Of a stretch of DNA of 6,698 nt, positions 1 to 6,698 are shown piece after piece. The first letter of the stretch is position 1. Every line of letters begins with the position of its first letter. The notes under the pieces were generated by a model that was not told the DNA's origin, made no database searches, and saw only the letters and a list, made by a program, of their open reading frames with translations. The stretch spans positions 1-6,698 of the forward strand of contig JALNYD010000153.1 of the NCBI GenBank assembly GCA_023230025.1. The letters are read 5' to 3'. Made by a program: the position numbers and the translations under genes. The DNA is from Candidatus Cloacimonadota bacterium. Its GTDB lineage: Bacteria; Cloacimonadota; Cloacimonadia; Cloacimonadales; Cloacimonadaceae.

Positions 1-3000
1 GATCACGGCATAAGCCTGAAGCTGCACAGGAGCAATGATGTTTACGTTGTAGATGGCAGTGCCAGCATTGTTTCCGGCAAAGTCATAAGCTACAGCTTGG
101 ATCTGATGGACGGTATTGATCTCGAAACCATTGGTATCCCATACGAAGGTATAGGCTTCACGGTTTCTGACACCAGTGGCGACCTCACCGATCACCGCGC
201 CATCGCTGATGAATTCCACTCTTTCGATACCGGAAGCGATCAGATGGATCTGACCACCAGCAATGTCATAAGCGGAAGCTACGATGGAAGCCTGAGTACC
301 GAGTTCGATATCAACAGGCAGGGTGAGATCGGTTTCGCCATTGATGGATACCATAGCAACAATCGGAATACCGGAGTCAACCAGGATGTTCTGAGCCACA
401 TCGAGTTCAATGACGTTTGCTGCAGGAACAGCGCTGTCCTGAACGATGATGCGGAAGTTGTAGTATCCGTCCACAGGAACGTTTACGTTGGCGAAGGTAG
501 CTACGTAGTCGATGCCGTTTGCAGTGGTAAGAGTAGCATTGTTTGCGGGCATCCAGGTAGGTTCGTTCGCAGTATTGTATTCCAGAGCCACGTTGTTTTC
601 AAGGATTTCATCATCGCTGGCAACAGAGAAGTTGACCACGAAGTTTTCACCATTGAAGAAGCCGTTGGTTTCAGGAATGCTGGAGTTTACTGTTACGGCG
701 ATATCGTTGTCCACAGTGATCAGCACGGAATCTGCGATGACGGGGTACAATCTGGTGCGGGCCTGAGAGGCACGGACACCGATGTAGTACTCACCGCTGG
801 CAAGATCAGTGAGAGCATCAAAGACATGGGTCACAGGGTTGTTCACCACGTTTTCGAAGGCCACTGAGGTCCAGGCTGCATCTTGTACGCCACGAATCAT
901 ATATTCGACGCGCGGAATGGCAGGATCGTTCACAGTCACAGCTACGGGGATGTTGTCACCGTGCAGGCGGGGTTCGATGATGCCGATGGAGGTGGGAACA
1001 ATACCGGCCACGGTATTGATCACGATATCGGTGGTATGATCTGTGATCACGAAGCTGCGGGCATGGCTGAAGCTATTTCCGGCAAGGTCGGTCACTTCAG
1101 CTTTCAGCAGATAGCTGGCACCGAAGGTCCAGTTCTGCGGAACATCCCACTGCAAGGTCCAGGGATCTGCATTCACGAGGTCGATGGCATTCCAGGCAGG
1201 AGCAGCAGGTGCCACAGGGGTTTCAGCCCAGAAGTATTCAACGCTCTGCAATGCAGCAGCCACAGGATTGGCATCCAGCACCACAGTGCTTTCGCGTTCC
1301 AGATCGGTAGTGAGTTCTACGCCATCAAGCGTTACTGCGAAGTTAGCAGCAGGGAGATCGGCAAGAGCCATCACATCTTCATTGGTATTGCCAAAGATGT
1401 CTGTGGTGACCACTTTGATGTCCCCGGTAACTGTTACAGCTTCATTGGCATAGGTCAGCGGAGCTGATACGAGCAACAGATCGTTGCTCATCTGGGCAGG
1501 AGTCCATCCACTTTGAGTATCAAAGAGGGTGTAATCGGCTGCGCCATCGAGTCTGTGGAAGAATTCCACCGTTGCCAGATCCTGCGGAGCAGAGCTGGTG
1601 TTGATCATAGCGGTGACGACAGCTTCATGAGCTACGCCGCCAGCATTTACGGTGGCATCCCAGGCTACGTTCACCGTGTTCACGGCAGGAGCGAGGGTAT
1701 TGATGATTTCCACAAATACGGAATTTGCCATCACGTTGGCAAGCGGAGTTTCAGTACCCCACTGGTCACGAGCGAAGGCGATGATCTGTACGCTGTTGTT
1801 ATAGAGGTAGTAGGGATATACAGTCCAGTCAAAGCTGTAATCTGCAGGAATCCAATTGGTGATGAAGTTGCCTTGAGCATCGCCAAAGTGCATCCATTCA
1901 GATACAGGGCTGTTTCCGTTATCCGCATCTACGTAACGGTACATGTAGGTTACACCCTGTGCCACGTTTACATCGCCGGTGAAGGGAGTGGTTTCGTTAA
2001 GCGCGAGGGTATAGGTTTCTCCACGTTCCACCTGATTGTTCAGAGCGCCGTTGACGGCGAAGTTCGGAACGATGGTGCCATTGTAGAGGTGTACGGTGAT
2101 GATGGATTCGCTGGCGCCTGCGGAGGGATCCTGAGTATTCATATGGCGGCTTACGGTTTTTACCTGGTAATCACCGGTGGGCAGGCCATAAACATCCCAG
2201 GTCATGCGGTATTCGCGCTGGTTTTGATCCATGAATCCTTCATGTACGAAGGGCCACTGATTTCCGGTCAGATCTGTGCCGATCAGATTCCAGGTATTCG
2301 CCACAGCATCGAACCAATAGAATTCAACGCCATAGGCAGGGATATCGGACTGATGTGCAAGATATGCATAGAGATCCAGGGACTTGCGTACGTTGGGATC
2401 GGTTTCACTCTGGTTGGTACCCATCACTTCAGTTACCTGAGGAGTGGCAAGGTTCCAATCTACATAGTGGATGCGATCGGTGTATTCATCACCAGGAACG
2501 AGAGGATTCTCATTTACGTTGTAGACATAGTCGGTCACAACCATGATCTTGGTGGTGTTGGGAACGCCGTAGGTAAGAGTGAAGAAATCAGCCACGGCCA
2601 GCTGGGCACTGTGGCCAAGCAGGTCTGTAGCGGTTACATTCACGTCCACCACGATATCCAGTTCACCATCCAGGATGTACTGTCTGAAGTCAGCTTCAGG
2701 AGTCCAGCTGAAATCGATCCAGCCGTTTGCTTCATCCACAGTATAGGTGCTTACTACGTCTGTAGCGTTCTGGTAAGTGAAGGTAGCGGTGAAGGCGTCA
2801 TTTGCGGCGAAAGCGATGAGATCAGTGTAGTTTACTCTGAAATCGATCGTAGCGTCGTATGGCGCGATTTCATCGAGGTGAGAGGTGGAGGCAATTGCCA
2901 GGTTGGCAGGAGCCTGATTGTCGATGTAGAGCATGTCATAGGTGCCGGCATAGCTGGCATCTTCGCTGAGTTTCCAGACGTTATCTGCAAAGTCGCGAAC

Positions 3001-6000
3001 TATCACTTCCAGACGATATACATCGTCCGCAAGAGCAGCCAGGTCGGCAGCGGGAATGAAGAAGGTGTTGGCAGCTTCGGAAAGCTCGTCATAATTTCTG
3101 GTCATGTTCAGAGCAACCGCGCCATTGGAATCGATGAGCTGAATTCTTACTCTGGCTACATCTTCAAGGTCGTTGAAGTTGTAAGTGAGCTGAACTTCCA
3201 GATCTTCGGTCTGATCGATTACCAGTTTACCTTCATATTCGTCCACGAGTGCTACTACGTTGGCTGAGGTGGCTACAGCATCTTCATAGAGCTGAACCAT
3301 ACCGGAGCTCATCACTCGACCAGCAGCATCGAAAGCGGTGGCTTTCAGATACAGGATGGGAGCGCGGAGAGCGGGCATCGTGAAGTTTACACTTACATCA
3401 TTGGTTCCGGCTACAGGAGCTGCCACATCGATAGCGGTCCAGGGGTCCAGACCAGTGGCAGAGTATTCGAAGCCGACGTTATTTACATTCAGGGTGGAAG
3501 CAAGGCCAGCAGTGGTTACACCGGTGAAGCCATTTCTATCCTGAATCATAGAGTAGATTTCCGATACCACGCCAGCATTACCGATCTGGCTGAAGACGAT
3601 CTTGGGTCCAACCATCACGAAGAGATCGGTGGCATTCTCCAGTTCAGTGTCATCCAGGAAGGCATCATAGGCTTGAGTAAGGCTGTTGGTATCACCTTCG
3701 AGATTGCCGCGAACGTCGTTCATCACAACGGCAAAGCGATGCAGGCCGTTTTCGAGCTTGTTCACGGGGATCACGAATTCATACATGTTATCGGCATTAA
3801 GGTCACCGGCGTATTCGGCCACTTCCCATGTGAGGAAGCCAGGACGAAGCTGACGCATCATCAGAGGCAGGACTGCATCCGCTGAAATGGCGGCGGCGTC
3901 TACATACAGACGAAGTTCAGATACATCGGTTTGATCGTTAATAATGCTGATTTCATTTCCTGCGATCGCAGTGGTAGCAGGATAGGAGATATCCTGAGAT
4001 ACATGGGTGAAGAGAGTTTCAGGTCCCTTGTTATCCACCAGAACGTCAGCGGCAAGAGCGGCGTAACCAATGTTACCCACTTTGTCGGTCACTTGAGCTC
4101 TGATCTGTACAGGGCCTTCATAATCATCACCAAGGTAGCGGAATTGGTTACCACCCTGGATTCTCCAGTTATTGACGTTATACACTCCGGCTACGGCATC
4201 GTATACAGGAAGAGGACGCACCTGAGTCCAGGTAGCACCGTCCATGCTCCACTGCAGTTCGATGGCAGTGATCTCAGTGTTGGTGTCGTAGTTTACATTC
4301 TCAGCAGCAATCTGGAATGAGGCCTGATGGCCGGCAGCCCAGGATACAGGACTTTCAGCAGAGGTATTGGCCACAAGTACTGCGGGAGCAAGCTGATCTA
4401 CTGTAAACCAACTGAAGGGACGCTTTTCGGCAGGCATGTCGATGCCAGTGAAGCCGCCTTCAGGATGGAACACTACAGAGTAGCGGAATGCGCGATCGGT
4501 ACCGGCAGCCATGAGGGGAACGATGTCACCGTTGTTCACAGCAAGGCGAACCTTGGCTACGTTTCCATCGATGAGGATCAGGTGGCTGGCGATTTGACCG
4601 CCCACGAAGTTATGATTCTGCAGTTCATCTACGTTGACCACAGGATCAAATGTGGCTACAACGTTTCCGGTAGCACGGTCAACCACTTCACCCACAAAGC
4701 TTACTGCGGCAATCCCATTAAGAGGATTGGTCGGAGTAGCAGGGTTGGTGATGAGGGATTCGACGATCAGATATTCAGTGATAGGATTGGCACTGAAATC
4801 CATACCAGTGATTTCATCTTCGGTGTTGATACCGATGCGGTTCCAGATCTTGATCTCGGATTCAGCCATGCTGATGGCATTGATGATCTCGATCGTGGGT
4901 CCGGCCACGGTTACGTTGTTACCGGTGAAATCCCAGGCAGTGACGTCGGTAGTGTAATTACCAGGAGCGAAGGTATCGAAGTTCCAGACAACGTTTGCCG
5001 TCACGCTGGGATCGAGCACTGCTTCATCCATGGTATCCACGAGATCGCCGTCTGCGTTGTAGATATTTACAACCACTCGTACCACGTCGCGGTCAACGAA
5101 ATCGACAGGAACGTTCAGAGTGTTGTTGGCATGGTTTTGATAATCGAATACCTGGCTGATCGGGAACAGACTCGGCTGGGCTACAGGAGCCACGTCGTCT
5201 GTCACCATGATCAGCTGTTCGTAGTTGTAGAGGTCACGGGTCTGAGTAATGGCGCTGGCGCGCAGAATGAATCCGCGGGAGGCAGTACCAGTGTAAGGCA
5301 ATTCAGCCACGAACTTGTATTCGTCGGCATCCATATGCCAATAAGTATCATAGGGGAAGACCATATCGGTAGCAGGATCGAGGTGGGAAGTGAGATCCCA
5401 GGCAAGATCGGGCTCGGTAAGGGTTCCGGTGTTATCGACATCATAATAGAGTCTGAATTCCACACCTTCCAGACCGGCAAGGTCGGAGCTGGTGTTGGCT
5501 ACGATACTGATCGGGTTTTGGGATACGTTTACGGTTGCGTTGTTAGCTACACCATTGATGTAGAATGTCATCTCAGCCGGAGCATACTGCCAGTCGAAAT
5601 TGACATCGGCAAGATCAACGGTCGCGCCAAACTGGTCTGTAAGGTTCGTTACAGAAATCAGGTAACGGCCATTGGGCAGGGTGGTTCCGGTATAAGGAGC
5701 GGTGAAGCTGATATCCACGTAGCCGCTGCCATCTGGATTCGCCACAAGCGGTGAATAGACCATGGAGGCAAGAGCTGCCGCGGCTTGCGGATACTCGCTG
5801 GGATCGTATTGATAGGTAAGCGGATGAGCGTCAAATGCCACATCAACGTTGTGCATACCCACATTCACTGCAGGCAGGTCGTTGAAGTTTACTCTGATCT
5901 TATCCCACGCAGCAGCGTAGAAGAAGGGATCAGCAGCGGCATAATCAGCAATCATCGCGCCGTTCAGATGCAATTCCATGCCGGCAAGGGCAGGAACAGC

Positions 6001-6698
6001 ATTATCAATATTGAACACTTTCTCTACGAAAGCGGTCTGACCATAGATGTTGTAATAGTCAATCCTGACGGTCGCTGTTTCGATGCCCAGATCCGCGATA
6101 TCGGCAGCAGCAATCTGCCAGAGGGCAGTGTGCGTACCACTGATCACGGGAGCGGGAATGGTGGTAATCAGTCCAGCAGGATTGGTGCTGAGGGTGAACA
6201 ATGTGCTCATATCCAGAGGCAGATCAGCAGCAAAGTCTTCACCCAGATCGCTGGCAGTAACTTCGATCATCATGTCGCGGTTCGGGCTGATGATATCAGC
6301 AATCCAGATACCGTCAATGCTTTCACCCCGTACCACAGGAGTGTCGGCAGTGAAGTCCATGATATCCACAGGAGTGCTGAAGGCGCGGCTGTGTTCGAAG
6401 ATTTCCGCGTTGTAGGGGATTCTCTTTGTATTGGCAACCAGATCGACGGTTCCGGCCACCATATCGGACGCCACCACGGGTTCGAATACTGCAACCCAGG
6501 TGCCGGCTTCAGGGGCAACGGCAGGACGGATGGTGTAAGTAGCGGGAATAGTGATATTCACGCCAGCAGGGACATCGATCCATACTTCGTCGATATATTG
6601 TTCAAACTCGGCGTCGATGTAAACTTCGATTTTGGAGTTTACATTCTGTCCAGCTACAGGTTCCACCACTGCTTCTTTCCAGCTGCCGTCGTAGATCT
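1..6698 (-). CDS. Giant multi-module bacterial Ig-like (surface/secreted) protein, internal fragment, partial at both ends
   Basis: One minus-strand frame is open from 6696 to 1, giving 2,232 codons without a stop or register shift. Both termini lie outside the window, so the full protein exceeds 2,232 residues. The translation is about 18 consecutive beta-rich modules separated by (V/I)D(N/D/Q)xxP linkers and closed by xxDxxGN hairpins such as VTDKVGN (4072-4092), VTDLAGN (1078-1098) and AYDFAGNN (67-90). These are hallmarks of bacterial Ig-like folds (Big_7, OmpL47-like and FlgD-Ig families). I read no Cys and only about two dozen Lys against very many Asp and Glu, typical of acidic extracellular proteins. 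Ser, Leu and Ile codons are strongly biased (AGC/TCC, CTG/CTC/CTT, ATC), which supports real, well-expressed coding. The inferred role is an extended surface stalk, adhesin or matrix protein. No enzyme domain, signal peptide, membrane segment or sorting signal is visible. Internal ATG codons are ordinary Met residues, not starts. Coding is near certain; function is not. Confidence 0.96.
37..369 (-). other. Big_7-like bacterial Ig module (residues 2110-2220)
   Basis: After the linker VDSGIP comes a strand TQASIVASAYD, then RVEFISDGAVIGEVATG (172-222), then AYTFVWDTNGF, and VHQIQAVAYDFAGNNAGTA (58-114). The order 'VEFyxDGxxIGxxx ... yxfxWdTxgxxxGxHxixavAyDxaGN' is the signature of Big_7-type Ig domains, common in bacterial secreted glycoside hydrolases and adhesins. 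This is the most confident named-family match in the window. The next module begins after IIAPV and is cut off by the window edge. Confidence 0.7.
370..1350 (-). other. Three regular Ig-like modules (residues 1783-2109)
   Basis: These units are close to 105-111 residues each, with boundaries near 1018 and 703. Their V-E-(F/Y) ... W pairs are VEYFWAETPVAP with AWNAID (1180-1242), VEYMIRGVQDAAWTSVA (859-909) and VALEYNTANEPTWMPAN (541-591). The first ends in the textbook hairpin AEVTDLAGNSFSHA (1060-1101). The second ends GEYYIGVRASQARTRLYP and the third GYYNFRIIVQDSAVPAAN, both with altered hairpins. Linkers are LITVDNDIAV (694-723) and ILVDSGIP (364-387). Regular length and spacing make this the best-defined tandem part of the chain. 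Confidence 0.65.
1351..2076 (-). other. Two Ig-like modules (residues 1541-1782)
   Basis: The boundary is near 1696 at VEIINTLAP. The first unit has VTYMYRYVDADNGN with a downstream EWMHFGD (1882-1953 overall) and hairpin IIAFARDQWGTETPL (1741-1785). The second has VEFFHRLDGAADYTLFD (1519-1569) and hairpin VVTTDIFGNTNED (1375-1413). Both keep the V-(E/T)-(F/Y) strand followed by a hydrophobic clamp about 10 to 20 residues later. In the second the clamp Trp is replaced by Tyr. Confidence 0.6.
2077..2565 (-). other. Longest module, 163 residues, with an N-terminal insertion (residues 1378-1540)
   Basis: The C-terminal half carries the standard pair VEFYWFDAVANTWNLIG (2278-2328), then YRMTWDVYGLPTGDYQVKTV and a terminal strand ESIITVHLYNG. 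Before it lies about 70 residues with polar text (YNVNENPLVPGDEYTDRIHY and NQSETDPNVRKSLDLYAYL), much more than in other modules. This may be an insertion or a second small domain joined to the Ig unit. Aromatic residues are abundant. No enzyme motif is seen. Confidence 0.5.
2566..3603 (-). other. Three consecutive Ig-like modules (residues 1032-1377)
   Basis: I place boundaries at about 3280 and 2917. The first unit has VGFEYSATGLDPWTAID (3427-3477) and hairpin ATAFDAAGRVMSS (3307-3345). The second has VARVRIQLIDSNGAVAL, FFIPAADLAAL and VIVRDFADNVW (2974-3006), and ends in the canonical linker LYIDNQAPANLAI (2893-2931). The third has ATIDFRVNYTDL and ends VTATDLLGHSAQL (2599-2637). They share the strand order of the other modules but little residue identity, so they are old duplicates and not recent copies. 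Confidence 0.6.
3604..4020 (-). other. Ig-like module (residues 893-1031)
   Basis: It begins after VLVDNKGP with ETLFTHVSQD. It has a strand SELRLYVDAAAI, then YEFVIPVNKLENGLHRFAVV, then the hairpin MNDVRGNLEG (3694-3723). The '(F/W)x(I/V)Pxxx(L/I)' segment ahead of the hairpin also occurs in two other modules (FFIPAADLAAL in the module ending at 2917, and WQIAAADIADL in the one ending at 6001), which supports common ancestry. The module ends FVMVGP. Ligand or role is unknown. Confidence 0.55.
4021..4392 (-). other. OmpL47-like Ig module (residues 769-892)
   Basis: This is the clearest Ig-like unit in the middle of the chain. It has a strand ASFQIAAENV, then IELQWSMDGATWTQVR (4216-4263), then VQIRAQVTDKVGN (4072-4110). 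The arrangement 'vE-x-x-x-DGxxW-x-x-v ... v-x-a-x-D-x-x-GN' is that of OmpL47-type and related bacterial Ig-like domains. It is flanked by VDQLAP upstream and VLVDNKGP (4021-4044) downstream, which define its limits well. Confidence 0.65.
4393..4869 (-). other. Atypical 159-residue module lacking the usual hairpin (residues 610-768)
   Basis: This stretch between the linkers IEIINAIS and FTVDQLAP has no xxDxxGN hairpin and no V-E-F ... W pair. It contains VSFVGEVVDRATGNVVATF, a Gly/Ser region (FVGGQIASHLILIDGNVAKV) and VVFHPEGGFTGIDMPAEKR. It is longer than most neighbours and starts MAESEIKIWNRIGIN. It may be a different beta fold or two shorter units. I do not recognise a named family. Confidence 0.45.
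4870..5193 (-). other. FlgD-like Ig module (residues 502-609)
   Basis: The order of elements here is strand VRVVVNIYNADGDLVDTM, then ANVVWNFDTFAPGNYTTDV, then the hairpin AWDFTGNN (4915-4938). This matches the general layout of FlgD-type Ig domains, which run 'v-v-IyDaxGxlVxtL ... WdGxd ... GxYxyxl'. In many secreted FCB-group proteins such a domain sits at the extreme C-terminus next to the sorting signal. Here more than 1,600 residues follow it, so if the match is right it serves as a structural unit within the stalk. The match is by eye and the 'W-x-G' element is weak (WNFD). Confidence 0.45.
5194..5586 (-). other. Ig-like module with an EF-hand-like Asp-rich loop (residues 371-501)
   Basis: The module opens with APAEMTFYINGV and a VEFRLYY strand (5443-5463). 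It continues into a loop D-V-D-N-T-G-T-L-T-E-P-D (5407-5442), which has acidic residues at positions 1, 3 and 12, Gly at 6 and Leu at 8, as in calcium-binding EF-hand or dockerin-type loops. Trp at 5398-5400 follows, matching the V-E-F ... W pattern of the other modules. The module ends ILRASAITQTRDLYNY and the linker VTDDVAP (5185-5205). Calcium binding is an inference from the loop pattern alone; the loop could also be a plain acidic hairpin. Confidence 0.5.
5587..6696 (-). other. Three diverged N-terminal beta-rich modules (residues 1-370)
   Basis: This is the most N-terminal visible part of the giant protein. I divide it at about 6373 and 6001 into modules of 108, 124 and 138 residues. 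The second ends with a YNIYGQTAFV hairpin (6025-6054) and the linker FNIDNAVPAL (5986-6015), matching the linker form used later in the chain. The third contains the strand KIRVNFNDLP and ends with NGRYLISVTNLTDQFGATV (5617-5670), a typical 'GxYxxxV-x-(D/N)' late-strand pattern of Ig-like folds. The first is open at the window edge and has no clear signature beyond alternating hydrophobic strands. The module boundaries are my inference from linker spacing; the family assignment is general (Ig-like) and not to a named domain. Confidence 0.55.

Larger units (their letters stand above)
541..5463 (-). repeat. Dispersed, diverged protein-level repeat: V-E-(F/Y) strand with downstream Trp/aromatic clamp
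   Basis: At least nine copies recur at the same place within successive modules: 5398-5463, 4216-4263, 3427-3477, 2278-2328, 1882-1953, 1519-1569, 1180-1242, 859-909 and 541-591. Each starts with Val or Ile, usually Glu, then a Phe/Tyr-rich strand, and reaches a Trp (Tyr in one copy) 10 to 20 residues later. The copies are similar in pattern but not in DNA sequence, so the repeat is structural and ancient. Confidence 0.6.

Noticed and set aside
97..867. Plus-strand ORF of 256 codons, with further antisense ORFs at 883-1467, 3673-3885 and 3931-4320
   Set aside because: All lie in the antisense register of the giant gene and show no protein family features.
1513..3267. Plus-strand ORF of 584 codons
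   Set aside because: It is the exact codon-aligned complement of the minus-strand frame. It is open only because the real gene avoids TTA, CTA and TCA. Its translation is low-complexity (many H, I, V, G) with no domain pattern, and it ends at TGA opposite a TCA serine codon.
5211..5480. Short minus-strand ORF in another frame, as also at 5658-5864, 6270-6518 and 1731-1928
   Set aside because: They are out of frame with the giant gene and fully inside it. Their translations lack any recognisable pattern while the main frame reads as Ig-like modules at the same place.
4327..5754. Plus-strand ORF of 475 codons
   Set aside because: Same antisense register and same explanation. The stop at 5752-5754 is the complement of a TCA codon, and no ribosome binding site or family motif is seen.
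6298..6500. Internal ATG codons near the N-terminal end as possible gene start
   Set aside because: The frame is open upstream to the window edge with the same composition and module character, there is no signal peptide after any ATG, and no ribosome binding site stands out.
1..6698. GATC at the left edge and AGATCT at the right edge, as if the window were a restriction fragment or cloned insert
   Set aside because: GATC is very frequent throughout this sequence because of Asp, Ile and Leu codon use. The edges fall inside the gene with no vector sequence, so this is probably chance.
1..6698. Search for tRNA, rRNA, CRISPR array, terminators, inverted terminal repeats or simple-sequence phase-variation tracts
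   Set aside because: None seen. The whole span is continuous coding sequence, and no homopolymer or short tandem repeat is long enough to suggest phase variation.

Overview
The whole window is the inside of one very long protein-coding gene on the minus strand. Read from position 6696 down to position 1, a single frame runs for 2,232 codons with no stop codon and no change of register, so neither the start nor the end of the gene is in the window. There is no intergenic DNA, and I see no RNA gene, promoter, ribosome binding site, terminator, mobile element or CRISPR array.

The protein is a chain of about 18 beta-sandwich modules of the bacterial Ig-like type, each roughly 105 to 165 residues. 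Three signs recur along it: linkers of the form (V/I)D(N/D/Q)xxP between modules (for example LYIDNQAP, VLVDNKGP, VTDDVAP, ILVDSGIP); hairpins of the form xxDxxGN near module ends (VTDKVGN, VTDLAGN, AYDFAGNN, AWDFTGNN); and a V-E-(F/Y) strand followed 10 to 20 residues later by Trp or an aromatic. I read no cysteine and only about two dozen lysines in 2,232 residues, so the protein is Cys-free and strongly acidic. This fits a secreted or cell-surface stalk, adhesin or matrix protein, but no catalytic domain, signal peptide or anchor is visible, so the precise role is unknown.

Layout in protein order (high to low coordinates): three diverged modules (6696-5587); a module with an Asp-rich, EF-hand-like loop (5586-5194); a FlgD-like module (5193-4870); an atypical module without the usual hairpin (4869-4393); two clear Ig-like modules, the first ending VTDKVGN (4392-3604); three more (3603-2566); the longest module, 163 residues (2565-2077); five further modules (2076-370); a Big_7-like module (369-37); and the first residues of the next one (36-1).

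The source is a bacterium, probably Gram-negative, with about 50% GC. Giant Ig-like proteins with FlgD-type modules are common in the FCB group, including Cloacimonadota, and that is my best guess, held with low confidence. Codon use is strongly biased: TTA and CTA are not used at all and TCA only six times. This leaves the opposite strand open for long stretches and creates large but spurious plus-strand ORFs.
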